Below the pieces are notes generated by a model. The model saw nothing but the letters and a program-made list of their open reading frames with translations, did not search any database and was not told where the DNA came from. Positions 1 through 7,653 of a DNA stretch of 9,801 bases are shown one piece after another (positions within the stretch are counted from its first letter, which is position 1; every line of letters starts with the position of its first letter). This DNA comes from JBNKHH01 sp050290245 (GTDB lineage: Bacteria; Pseudomonadota; Alphaproteobacteria; Rhodobacterales; Rhodobacteraceae): positions 1 to 9,801 of the forward strand of contig JBNKHH010000026.1 of the NCBI GenBank assembly GCA_050290245.1. Direction: 5' to 3'. A program made the translations under genes and the position numbers.

Positions 1-1
1 G

Positions 2-814
2 CTCTATCCCAACCTGACGGTGGAGCGTAATATCGGGTTTGGCCTCGAAATGCGCGGCGTGGGCAAGGCGGAACGGCAGGCGGCGATCCAAAAGGTCGCC
101 CGGATTCTCAAGATCGACGGTTTGCTTGACCGCAAGCCGGCCCAGCTCTCCGGCGGTCAACGCCAGCGCGTCGCAATCGGTCGCGCGCTGGTCAGAGAGC
201 CTAAGATCTTCCTTTTCGACGAGCCGCTCTCGAACCTCGATGCCAAGCTCCGAATGGAGATGCGAGCCGAGCTAAAACGGCTGCACCGGATGCTCGGGAC
301 GACCGTCGTCTATGTGACCCACGACCAGATCGAAGCGATGACTCTGGCCACGAGGATCGCTGTAATGCGCGAGGGCCAGATCGAACAGATCGGCACGCCA
401 GAAGAGATTTACAACAGGCCAGCTACAGCCTTTGTGGCCGAATTCGTCGGTGCTCCGCCTATGAACATGATCGACGCCACGCTGGATGCTGACTGCCTCC
501 AACTGGAGGGGTCGGGACAGCGGATCGCGTTACCGGGCAAGAGAAGCAGGTCGCGCCAGGTGATCCTAGGCCTGCGTCCCGAGGATCTTCACATCGCCGA
601 TGCGTCGGATGAATTGGTCATCGACGCGACGGTGGATTTCGCCGAACCGACGGGCCCGGACATCATTGTCTTTGCCCGCCATGGCGGAAATCCGCTTGTC
701 GCAAGTCTCCCATCGCATCTGCAAATAGACCCAGAAAGTCAGACACGTTTCTCGTTTTCCATTGAAAACATGCATATTTTTGATCGGGAAACGGGTCAAC
801 GGATCGAACCTTGA
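2..814 (+). CDS. ABC transporter ATP-binding protein, MalK/UgpC type (5' end outside window)
   Basis: This is the nucleotide-binding subunit of an ABC importer, most likely for sugars, glycerol phosphate or polyols. It hydrolyses ATP on the cytoplasmic face to drive uptake. The frame is open to the left edge and reads LYPNLTVERNIGFGL, the segment just after the Q-loop, so Walker A and the true start lie upstream. The GTG at 20 is an internal codon. Counting from it, the signature LSGGQRQRVAIGRAL starts at residue 43, Walker B IFLFDEPLSNLDAKLR at 63, and the switch histidine is in YVTHDQ near 101. The C-terminal third (about 150-264) contains GLRPEDL and has the length expected of the TOBE/regulatory domain of the MalK/UgpC group. 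The permease and binding-protein genes are not in the window, so the substrate is unknown. Its stop at 812-814 overlaps a TTGACA hexamer. The family call is secure. Confidence 0.93.
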   Translation, partial: LYPNLTVERNIGFGLEMRGVGKAERQAAIQKVARILKIDGLLDRKPAQLSGGQRQRVAIGRALVREPKIFLFDEPLSNLDAKLRMEMRAELKRLHRMLGTTVVYVTHDQIEAMTLATRIAVMREGQIEQIGTPEEIYNRPATAFVAEFVGAPPMNMIDATLDADCLQLEGSGQRIALPGKRSRSRQVILGLRPEDLHIADASDELVIDATVDFAEPTGPDIIVFARHGGNPLVASLPSHLQIDPESQTRFSFSIENMHIFDRETGQRIEP

Positions 815-905
815 CACGGTATAGCCACAAAAAGCCCATGATCGCGGATTAGACCCGCTTTCCAGCGCGTGACAGATCGGACATATTCACACTTTCCTAG
901 ATATT

Positions 906-913
906 GGAGAGGA
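906..913 (+). promoter_or_regulatory. Shine-Dalgarno for the lipoprotein gene
   Basis: GGAGAGGA lies seven bases before the ATG at 921. It is the strongest ribosome binding site in the window and fixes that start. Confidence 0.75.
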
Positions 914-920
914 CCTATCG

Positions 921-1529
921 ATGCGCGTAAAATCGAGCAAGCTTATTTTGGCCACCGCAACCTGCCTGAGCCTGTCGGCCTGTGTGGAAACGCCGGTGTC
1001 CCGGGCGCAGAACCTTGACGCGAGAGTGGACTCCCCGACCCTCACGAGTGCGCAGCCTGCGGAAACCTCCAAGAATTTTTCAATCTACCTGACCGGATAC
1101 ACCTATTGGGACAATACGCCCCCGGGATCGGCAGCGATTGCCCGCCCGGTTCTTCGTCAGCGAGCCGGCGGTACAGGTTCATGGAGAAGCCCAATCACGA
1201 TTGCTGTGGGACACAGCATCGTTAACGGGCGTCAGACGCTAGACTACCCTGAGGGTACGCGGTTTTATCTTCCTCGGCTGAGAAAATACGCCATCGTAGA
1301 AGATGTCTGCGGTGACGGACCGACGCCCCAAGGCGGGCCATGCCACACAGGCCACAATGGTCACCCCTGGCTTGACATTTGGATTGGCGGCAAGGACGTG
1401 TCGCCGCAGGAATCCGATGCCTGTGCCCGCCGCATCACCGCAGTTCAGACCGCGATAATCAACCCTCCGCGCGACTTGCCGGTACAGGAAGGTGAGATCG
1501 CGACGGGCGGCTGTCAGGTCTTTCTTTGA
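921..1529 (+). CDS. Putative lipoprotein with 3D / double-psi beta-barrel-like domain
   Basis: The product has 202 residues and unknown function. A basic N-terminus and hydrophobic stretch end in LSAC (residues 18-21), a lipobox, so Cys21 is the likely lipidated residue and the mature protein is predicted to be membrane-anchored and periplasmic. The core is about 54-157. It opens with YLTGYTYWDNTPPGS and continues YPEGTRFYLP, then YAIVEDVCGDG, then WLDIWIGG. This order (GTxxYxP, E/D-D, then Asp-Ile followed by an aromatic) resembles the 3D domain of MltA and of Gram-positive stationary-phase hydrolases, a double-psi barrel that binds peptidoglycan. Asp128 and Asp152 match two of the conserved aspartates. 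Four cysteines after the lipobox (130, 141, 168, 198) could form two disulfides in the periplasm. No separate catalytic domain is visible. It converges on the glycosyltransferase gene, so co-transcription is excluded. The preceding 106 bases show no convincing promoter. The lipoprotein call is good; the fold assignment is by eye. Confidence 0.8.
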   Translation: MRVKSSKLILATATCLSLSACVETPVSRAQNLDARVDSPTLTSAQPAETSKNFSIYLTGYTYWDNTPPGSAAIARPVLRQRAGGTGSWRSPITIAVGHSIVNGRQTLDYPEGTRFYLPRLRKYAIVEDVCGDGPTPQGGPCHTGHNGHPWLDIWIGGKDVSPQESDACARRITAVQTAIINPPRDLPVQEGEIATGGCQVFL

Positions 1530-1544
1530 GATTTACAATAGGTT

Positions 1545-1564
1545 CGCCCGCTATCCAGCGGGCG
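1545..1564. terminator. Perfect 8-bp hairpin between convergent genes, probable bidirectional terminator
   Basis: CGCCCGCT and AGCGGGCG form a perfect eight-base-pair, almost all-GC stem around the four-base loop ATCC. It sits 15 bases past the stop of the lipoprotein gene and contains the TAG stop (1551-1553) of the minus-strand gene. Neither side is followed by a run of T longer than two, so it is not a textbook intrinsic terminator. Its position between two convergent genes is the main argument. Confidence 0.6.
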
Positions 1565-4500
1565 TTCGAATACTTGCGATACGAATAAGCTTTCCCCAAG
1601 CAGCAATGCGGCCAGCAAGCGCATGGCCGACCGCTCGGTAAATGGTGATGTAGAGCAGTGGCCGGTAGATTAACCTCTGAAGTGGCACGAGAAGGAGCAA
1701 AGAAAGATTTTCGCGCCGTTCGAACCTGAAAGCAAAAAGCGCCAAGATTAAATCCAGGATTGGCAGCATTACCCAGCCTGCGATTAAAGCCAGAGACACA
1801 TCGCCGCTCGTCAGGGGTATGCCGCGAACAAGGTTTCCTGCGGCCGTGATGATTACGCTTACGAAGACCGCGTCAGCCAGTGGTGCCAAGAGCCCTAGCA
1901 CAATGCCTGTAAGCCAAAGATCTGGGATCGAGACTAAGCCGACACCGCGCGCTGTCTTTGCCGCGCGACGGTGTTTCCAGGCGGTCTGCATCATGCCGAA
2001 GCTCCAGCGAAGTCGCTGTTTCATAAAGCCTGAGAGGGTCTCAGGCGCATCCGTAATGGAATATGCGCGCTCTTCGAAAGCGATCCGATAACCCGCGCGC
2101 AGAATTGCGACCGTAAGGTCGGCATCCTCGGTAATTGTGTCGGGGGAATAGAACCCAACTTTCCTCACAGCCTCAACACGCCATGCACCGATAGCGCCGG
2201 GCACGACGAGCATCGCGTTCAGCCGTTCGGCGGCACGACGATCGATATTCTGTGCGGTGATGTATTCAAGTGCCTGCAATCGAGCAAGCAGACCGCGGCG
2301 ATTGCCAACTTTGACGTTGCCCGCAATTGCGCCGACATGTGGATCCGCGAAATGTCCCATCAGCCTTCGAACCGCTTTGGGGTGCAGAAGTGTGTCGGCA
2401 TCGACCGCCACAACCACCTCGGTCTCGATCTCGGCGTAGGCGGCATTGAGCGCGCTGCACTTGCCGCCGTTTTTCTGACGTATCAGCCGCACCCTAGGAT
2501 CGTGACGGAATTCCCGCTCCACCGTCTCCGCAGTGCCGTCGGTTGAACCGTCGTCGATTACGATGACGCGAATGTCCGGGTAGTCGGAGGCGAGCGCGGC
2601 GGCGACCCCGTCGACGATGACAAGCTCCTCGTTGAAGGCGGGAATGGCGATCGTCACGGTAGTGAGCGGTTCTGCCAAGCCTGACGGATGTCGCCGCCGG
2701 AGAAGCGCGAGAGAAAGCATGATAAGCGAACGGACAATGCCGAAGCATACCGCCACCCAGAAAATCCAGACCAGTACATGACCAGCTACGGCTGCGGTGA
2801 CGAAGGAAGCGCGGTCGAGCGGTGTTAAACTGTCCGTTGCCAGTGGCATCATTTCGTCGCGCGATAGGCCGAGGAATTCTGAAAGCAGAACGATCCGATA
2901 GCCTTCTGCCCTGAGCCGGTCGATCAGCATCGGCAACGCGGCGACCGTGGCGGAACGGTCGCCGCCCGCATCGTGCATTACGATGACCTTGCTCGCGTTC
3001 GATGCCATCTGCGCCATCACATAGTCAGTGATTTCAATGGCGCTCATGAATTCCCAATCGCGCGGCACGATGTCGGAGCCGGCGACCATGTATCCTTCTT
3101 TCTCTATTATGCTTTGCTGCGTGGCTTCATCCTTGGTGAGTGGGCCCTCGCTGCGTCCGTAAGGAGTGCGGAATAGATAGGTCGTGCGCCCCGTAACGCT
3201 TGCAATAAGCCGTTGGAGCGCGTTCAGCTCAAGCTGAGCCCGGACAACGCCCATCTCGTCACCCTCTGGATGAAAGAACGTATGCGAACCGACCTCGTGC
3301 CCTTCGGCAACCATGCGGCGGACGATAGAAGGATAATTCACTACGTTGGTGCCGATTACGAAGAATGTTGCCGGAACGCCCTTCGCCTTCAGCACGTCAA
3401 GGATTGACACTGTGTAGTCCGGGTCGGGCCCATCGTCGAAAGTGATTGCAACAACTTTATCCGCAGAGCTGCCATAGCGTTCTACCGAGATCGGGCGCGG
3501 TACACGATCATAGATCTCGCCGTCGATGAGACCCGTTGTTGGGTCCTTGAAGAACCTGCGTTTTCCCGTGATCTCGGGTTTGGTGACCCTGCGGAATGGT
3601 CCGTCACCTGAATAGGAGACGTAATCTGTGAAACCGATAGTTTCGAGAGCACCAACTTGCGACGGCTCTAACCCATTTCCGATCAGTGGCCAGGCGCCGG
3701 GATCCTCCAGGCCAGTTGACCAAAGAACAACCCCGGCCACAGGCTTTCGCATCAAGGTTAGAATTTGATTGTGTAGAGAAACAGCATCAAGAAGCCAGAT
3801 CTCGGCTGAACGACCATCTTCGGTAGTGAAAGTCGCGCGGGTATTGAGCGATCCGGTCTCAACGGCGATCATCGACGTTTGGCGCGCTAGAAGCTCCATT
3901 GCCTCTGCAAAGGGCAACTTAACTGGTGAGAGATCTCCGTCCGTCCACATGTAGGCAAAGGATCCAAGTGCGAGACGCAGCTTGTCAGGTCCTACGGCAA
4001 ATGCCGCGTCATCAACGAGTGTTTCGAACCAACTCTGGGCTGCAAGAGGCCCCGGCGGCGCGCCCGCATAGGGCTCCCGAAACGCCTGTAGGAGCACAGA
4101 ATCGACCGCCTCGACAAGGGAGCCATCACGCCAGAGTCCGCCGTCGGCTTCGACGACGAGGCAGCTCTGGATTCCCGTCGGCAGCGCGGCTTTCAACGTC
4201 GACATCAGTAAGCGCAGACCCGCTAGGTGTCTGGGCCCCACTTGCTGCGGATAGATACAGACCCCGGAATAAGTGCCGCCTCTGATCTTTTCTTCCAGTG
4301 CGTTGACGATGCGCGCTCGGGCGTTCGCATCGTCGAGTATGGACGCGCCCGAATTAGTCGGGGTCGGCAGTGGTAGGAGCGCTACGAGTTCTAGACCCAA
4401 GTTTGGCGATGTACGTTTAAGGTCACGTAGAGCGTCTTCTGTTCCCGCCTCGCGAAGCCAGACTATCGTCCCAGTCGCGGGGTCGACCGTGAGCCATTCC

Positions 4501-4910
4501 GCAAGGACGCTGTCGAGACTGCCACAAGTGCGAGTTAGCGTTGCCAATGCCCAATCTGGCCCGGCCATCAAATAGGCTGATCTGGACATATCATCACCGC
4601 CCGGAAGCAGGTCAGCCGCGGCGAGCGGCTCGCCCGTACAGGTTGCTGCGATGGCTTTGGTTTCGCGCTCGGCAATGTCATTGTCGGACAGCGCGCCACG
4701 ACGGATCAGCTCCAGCTTTTCGCTCTCCGGCAGTATGTCGATGTAATAGAATCCAAGGAAAACCGTGGTCAGCCAAGCCAGACAGATCAAACCTGCCAGT
4801 GCTACGACGGCTCTTAATCTGCCCGCGCGTCGATTAAGCGGGTCGAGAAAGATGGGATGGCGATGATGGGATCGCTTCCGCGCGACGGTTCGGTTGCTTC
4901 CTTTCGCCAT
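1551..4910 (-). CDS. GH18-like / NodB polysaccharide deacetylase / family-2 glycosyltransferase fusion, membrane protein
   Basis: This is a predicted inner-membrane polysaccharide synthase of 1119 residues. Numbering is from the ATG at 4910, chosen because AGGGA lies five bases before it; the ATG at 4925 and TTG at 4931 lack such a site. A basic N-terminus precedes a membrane helix at about 34-56. Residues about 100-425 resemble a GH18/chitinase-like barrel, but the DxxDxDxE site reads YSGVCIYPQQ (214-223), without its acidic residues. A CE4/NodB deacetylase follows at about 485-685 with every motif: TFDDGPD (490-496), SHTFFHP (542-548), RTPYG (581-585), PRDW (616-619) and MHDAGG (645-650). 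A hydrophobic stretch at about 703-737 leads to a GT2 domain with DDGSTDGT (786-793), DAD (837-839), TED (927-929) and QRLRW (965-969), as in NodC, PgaC/IcaA and hyaluronan synthases. Further membrane helices lie at about 996-1094. The topology puts the deacetylase in the periplasm and the transferase in the cytoplasm. The likely product is a partly de-N-acetylated GlcNAc-type polymer; that identity is inferred. Confidence 0.9.
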   Translation of the reverse strand: MAKGSNRTVARKRSHHRHPIFLDPLNRRAGRLRAVVALAGLICLAWLTTVFLGFYYIDILPESEKLELIRRGALSDNDIAERETKAIAATCTGEPLAAADLLPGGDDMSRSAYLMAGPDWALATLTRTCGSLDSVLAEWLTVDPATGTIVWLREAGTEDALRDLKRTSPNLGLELVALLPLPTPTNSGASILDDANARARIVNALEEKIRGGTYSGVCIYPQQVGPRHLAGLRLLMSTLKAALPTGIQSCLVVEADGGLWRDGSLVEAVDSVLLQAFREPYAGAPPGPLAAQSWFETLVDDAAFAVGPDKLRLALGSFAYMWTDGDLSPVKLPFAEAMELLARQTSMIAVETGSLNTRATFTTEDGRSAEIWLLDAVSLHNQILTLMRKPVAGVVLWSTGLEDPGAWPLIGNGLEPSQVGALETIGFTDYVSYSGDGPFRRVTKPEITGKRRFFKDPTTGLIDGEIYDRVPRPISVERYGSSADKVVAITFDDGPDPDYTVSILDVLKAKGVPATFFVIGTNVVNYPSIVRRMVAEGHEVGSHTFFHPEGDEMGVVRAQLELNALQRLIASVTGRTTYLFRTPYGRSEGPLTKDEATQQSIIEKEGYMVAGSDIVPRDWEFMSAIEITDYVMAQMASNASKVIVMHDAGGDRSATVAALPMLIDRLRAEGYRIVLLSEFLGLSRDEMMPLATDSLTPLDRASFVTAAVAGHVLVWIFWVAVCFGIVRSLIMLSLALLRRRHPSGLAEPLTTVTIAIPAFNEELVIVDGVAAALASDYPDIRVIVIDDGSTDGTAETVEREFRHDPRVRLIRQKNGGKCSALNAAYAEIETEVVVAVDADTLLHPKAVRRLMGHFADPHVGAIAGNVKVGNRRGLLARLQALEYITAQNIDRRAAERLNAMLVVPGAIGAWRVEAVRKVGFYSPDTITEDADLTVAILRAGYRIAFEERAYSITDAPETLSGFMKQRLRWSFGMMQTAWKHRRAAKTARGVGLVSIPDLWLTGIVLGLLAPLADAVFVSVIITAAGNLVRGIPLTSGDVSLALIAGWVMLPILDLILALFAFRFERRENLSLLLLVPLQRLIYRPLLYITIYRAVGHALAGRIAAWGKLIRIASIRTPAG

Positions 4911-4915
4911 ATCTG

Positions 4916-4920
4916 TCCCT
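4916..4920 (-). promoter_or_regulatory. Shine-Dalgarno deciding the start of the synthase gene
   Basis: On the minus strand AGGGA lies five bases before the ATG at 4910. The two upstream in-frame candidates (ATG 4925, TTG 4931) have no purine-rich site at a usable distance. The 1119-residue product is therefore preferred over one seven residues longer. Confidence 0.6.
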
Positions 4921-4935
4921 ACCATACGCAAAAGC

Positions 4936-4948
4936 GGTCATTTTGACC
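4936..4948. promoter_or_regulatory. 13-bp palindrome GGTCA-TTT-TGACC, possible operator
   Basis: This perfect inverted repeat has five-base arms and a three-base centre. It lies 25 bases upstream of the ATG at 4910, in the region between the divergent synthase and DUF3131 genes. The size and position suit a dimeric repressor or activator, but no regulator gene is in the window and the bases beyond the arms do not extend the symmetry. Chance occurrence cannot be excluded. Confidence 0.3.
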
Positions 4949-5005
4949 ACTGTGCGCCCCTATCTCCACTGCTATAGACTTCGATCTACAAGACAACCCG
5001 AAGAA

Positions 5006-5034
5006 TTGACGCACATAAGCGCCAAATCACTATC
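5006..5034 (+). promoter_or_regulatory. Possible promoter for the DUF3131 gene
   Basis: TTGACG (5006-5011) matches five of six bases of the -35 consensus. CACTAT and ACTATC begin 16 and 17 bases after it and are weak -10 matches, which is common in alphaproteobacteria. It lies about 45 bases before the ATG at 5078. For the divergent synthase gene only CTATAG (4972-4977) resembles a -10 element, without a fitting -35. Confidence 0.3.
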
Positions 5035-5053
5035 CGGTCGGTTTTGAGGCCGG
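5034..5053 (+). other. Leader hairpin upstream of the DUF3131 ribosome binding site
   Basis: CCGGTC (5034-5039) can pair with GGCCGG (5048-5053), with one G-U pair, around an eight-base loop. It ends 13 bases before the AGGG ribosome binding site at 5067-5070. It may stabilise the leader RNA or affect translation. The short stem makes this a weak call. Confidence 0.25.
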
Positions 5054-5077
5054 ATTCGACTGAGCCAGGGAAAACGG

Positions 5078-7468
5078 ATGGCAATCAATCGACGGTCGTT
5101 CCTAAAGCTTCTTGCGCCGTCGCTGGCTCTTTCCAGTCTTCCGTTCCCAGTGGACGCCGACGACGCGAAGGATGCCGTCTTCATTGTCATCGACGGTTTC
5201 GACCCGACCATACCCGCTGAATTTCTGCGCGCCTTTGTCGAGACCTTTCTAGAAATCGGTGTCCCAATCGGTTTGATACCGAACTCGAACCTGGCATCTG
5301 AGACAAAAAAAACGACCGCTTACGGGTTTCGACGGATCTTCGCGGAGAATCCTGACATGGTGGAGCCAGTATTGTGGCTGCCCGGTCTGAAGGAACTTCC
5401 TAGCTACTTCCAGCGCCGCGCGGCTAGCGATGCTATTAAACAGATGAGCGGCTTGCTGGAGGGCTTTGACGGCGTGACCCGGCACGGGCCTGTGACAATC
5501 GCGACGGACGCCTCGACACCTTCGAATTACGATGGTCTCAGGTGCTTGGGCATTCGAAATGTCCTGTCTTTGTTTCCATCGCCATCTGTCTCATCAACGG
5601 GTTGCGCCCAACGCACCGTTTGCCTTTACGGCAGCAAGCAACTCATGATCGTCGACGTGGCTGATCCAGCCCCTTGGATCGAGGAGGTATTTGCGGAAGC
5701 GGGCTGGCGGCAGATCGTTTTCTCATTGGCCGGGATTGGGCAGATCTCTATGCAGGATTTAAGGTTGCGCGCGCAGCGCGTATCCGACGCCATCGGCAGG
5801 GAACTCAGTCTTGGACGACGTTTCGTGGTGCTCCCACGAGAGCATGCGCGGTGGTTCGGGGCGGACCAGTTGCGCTTCGTTGCCGTCCGGATCGAATCCG
5901 GCACTGATGTTTCGTCTGCGGCGATGGCCGCGTTCATGGATGAGCTTGAAGCACTCGAAATCCCAGTTACCGACACGCGGCCTTCTGATCTGGAGAGCGA
6001 AATCGACCTTCTGCTGCTGCCCGACGCTTCGGCCGCCTTCGACGGCGGCGGACGTTTCATCCGCGGCGACACCACGATATCGCAAGCAGCCTCGCTACTC
6101 GCCAATGGTAATCTGATGCGCGACGCGGTCGTCGCCATCGGCCCGCAGGACTATGGGACCCTGCATGCTCGCCAGGCGACGCTCGACACGTTGGGCCGGT
6201 TTCGGCAAGATCCGGGGACGCGACTCGTGGACGTGACCGATTTCTTCACCGCGACGACGGCACCTGACCCGGTATTCGACCTACTGCGCGAAACCCGACG
6301 CGACATAATCGGAGATTCTGATCCGCAGGCGCTAACGGGCGACGAACTGTTGACCGACGCACGTCAGGCATGGGCCTATTTTGAACGTTTCTCTATTCCC
6401 GCGACAGGGCTATGCGTCGATACCGCAGATGTGCAAGCCGGTTATTCCTGGCTCCATCGCGAGTTGACGATGTGGGATCTGGGAAGCCTGTTCGCCGCTG
6501 TCATGGCCGCTCATGAAATTGGACTGATTTCCGACGACGACTTTGTTGCGCGGTCGGAGCTTCTGATCAAAGCGCTGCCGGTTGTACCCATAGGTGAATT
6601 GCTGCTCCCGAGCGAGGTGATCTCGGCAGATACCGGTGCTTCCCTTTCCAGAAATTTCAACGCATGCGATACCGGCCGTCTCCTAAGTGTGTTGCGAGAA
6701 CTTGATGCTTATCCGCTAACCCAAGGCATCGCGGTGGAGAAGGTCGCGCAATGGGATCTGGACGGCGTGGTCATAGGTGGGCACGTTCACTCCGTCATCA
6801 AAGGGCGGCCCGTTGATCGTTTCCGGTCGCAATGCGCGCATTATACCGCCCGCGCCTTCCGGGCGCGGGGTATAGCGGCAGACTCGCCCTATGAAGTAGC
6901 GGACGCGGTTTCTAAAACCGACCGGGATATGCAGACACTCCTTGCTCTCGCCGGCCTCGATCCCCTAGGCGCCGAACCTTTGCTGCTTGAAGCACTTGAG
7001 GCAGGGCTGTCTGAACCTTCGCGTCTTCTGGCCGATGTGCTTTTCAGCGCACAAAGGCGCGAATACGAACGATCAGGCAGGCTTATTTGCATGTCCGAGG
7101 CACCGATAAACCGTGAGCCATGGTTTACCTATCAGGGACTGAACGTGACTGCTTCGGAGGAACGTTGGAGGGTGAATGTGACCTCGTCCGATCCTCGCTT
7201 TGCGACACCAGAGTTCCGTCGCGCGATCATGCTCGTGAATACCAAGGCCGCATATCTGTGGGACGCAACCCGACCATCCTCCTATTCTAGCCTTCTCGTC
7301 CGCCATGTGCGGGATCGGACACGACTTGAGGGTATAGGCTTCTCGCCCGGTGTTTTCGTGGCAACCGGAAAGGGTATGCCAGGCTACTCGGACATCAATA
7401 CGAACGCCATCGTCCTGGAAGCAATTTCGTTCATAACGAGGGGCCGTAAGCCCCGCTCAAACCTCTAG
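5078..7468 (+). CDS. Tat-exported DUF3131-like protein, probable polysaccharide-associated
   Basis: The product has 796 residues. AGGG at 5067-5070 precedes the ATG by seven bases. The N-terminus INRRSFLKLL followed by a hydrophobic stretch and PVDADD (about 24-29) is a twin-arginine signal, so the protein should reach the periplasm already folded. Residues about 33-180 (AVFIVIDGFDP onward) and about 264-400 (LRFVAVRIESGTDVS onward) look like two beta/alpha lobes reminiscent of deacetylase-like barrels. Neither carries the TFDDGP, HxxxHP or RxPYG motifs, so CE4 activity is unlikely. Residues about 430-620, with ATGLCVDTA, TMWDLGSLFAAVMAAHEIGL and the helical part after it, fit DUF3131, a family of unknown function often found beside polysaccharide genes. 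The C-terminal about 170 residues are unassigned. It diverges from the synthase/deacetylase gene, so shared control and a shared glycan substrate are inferred. Catalytic residues cannot be named. The DUF3131 assignment is good, the activity unknown. Confidence 0.8.
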   Translation: MAINRRSFLKLLAPSLALSSLPFPVDADDAKDAVFIVIDGFDPTIPAEFLRAFVETFLEIGVPIGLIPNSNLASETKKTTAYGFRRIFAENPDMVEPVLWLPGLKELPSYFQRRAASDAIKQMSGLLEGFDGVTRHGPVTIATDASTPSNYDGLRCLGIRNVLSLFPSPSVSSTGCAQRTVCLYGSKQLMIVDVADPAPWIEEVFAEAGWRQIVFSLAGIGQISMQDLRLRAQRVSDAIGRELSLGRRFVVLPREHARWFGADQLRFVAVRIESGTDVSSAAMAAFMDELEALEIPVTDTRPSDLESEIDLLLLPDASAAFDGGGRFIRGDTTISQAASLLANGNLMRDAVVAIGPQDYGTLHARQATLDTLGRFRQDPGTRLVDVTDFFTATTAPDPVFDLLRETRRDIIGDSDPQALTGDELLTDARQAWAYFERFSIPATGLCVDTADVQAGYSWLHRELTMWDLGSLFAAVMAAHEIGLISDDDFVARSELLIKALPVVPIGELLLPSEVISADTGASLSRNFNACDTGRLLSVLRELDAYPLTQGIAVEKVAQWDLDGVVIGGHVHSVIKGRPVDRFRSQCAHYTARAFRARGIAADSPYEVADAVSKTDRDMQTLLALAGLDPLGAEPLLLEALEAGLSEPSRLLADVLFSAQRREYERSGRLICMSEAPINREPWFTYQGLNVTASEERWRVNVTSSDPRFATPEFRRAIMLVNTKAAYLWDATRPSSYSSLLVRHVRDRTRLEGIGFSPGVFVATGKGMPGYSDINTNAIVLEAISFITRGRKPRSNL

Positions 7469-7470
7469 TC

Positions 7471-7608
7471 GGTATTGTTAGAAGAAACGAGGTTAAGACG
7501 GGCAAGGGGTTGTCGTAGCCTCATCTGATGGCCAGACTTTCCCCTGATCGTAACATCGAAACCAGCCCCGAGATCATCCGCCCTACCGTGATGCTCTAAG
7601 TTCGGTTC
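7471..7608 (+). mobile_element. IS6-family remnant 1 (left end only)
   Basis: Beginning three bases after the stop of the DUF3131 gene, GGTATTGTTAGAAG resembles the left inverted repeat of IS6-family elements. After 57 bases an ATG at 7528 starts a frame matching the IS6 transposase N-terminus. The match ends near 7608, where the expected sequence after VRF is replaced. No right end or 8-bp target duplication can be shown. The 45 bases from 7609 to 7653 before the second remnant show nothing recognisable. Confidence 0.6.
7528..7608 (+). pseudogene. IS6-family transposase fragment, N-terminus with in-frame stop
   Basis: The frame reads MARLSPDRNIETSPEIIRPT, then VML, stop, VRF. IS6 transposases have SPEI, about four residues, VM(L/M)Y(V/I)RFPL at this point, so the conserved tyrosine codon has become TAA (7597-7599). 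Only about 27 codons of homology survive; the helix-turn-helix region and DDE core are gone. It cannot make a working protein. Confidence 0.6.
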
Positions 7609-7653
7609 TGGCGATCGGCAGGAAAGAAGTCGATGGCTCAAAAATCGTGCCGA

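Noticed and set aside
811..842. Consensus -35 hexamer TTGACA overlapping the stop of the ABC ATPase gene
   Set aside because: No acceptable -10 element lies 16-18 bases downstream. CATGAT (837-842) is 20 bases away, so a promoter for the lipoprotein gene is not supported.
5626..6138. Minus-strand frame of 170 codons inside the DUF3131 gene
   Set aside because: The Ser/Arg-rich translation shows no motif and lies wholly within a well-supported gene on the other strand.
7438..7458. Hairpin GGGGC-CGTAA-GCCCC at the end of the DUF3131 gene
   Set aside because: It lies inside the coding sequence, has a five-base stem and is followed by AAACCTC with no T run. Calling it a terminator would be guesswork.
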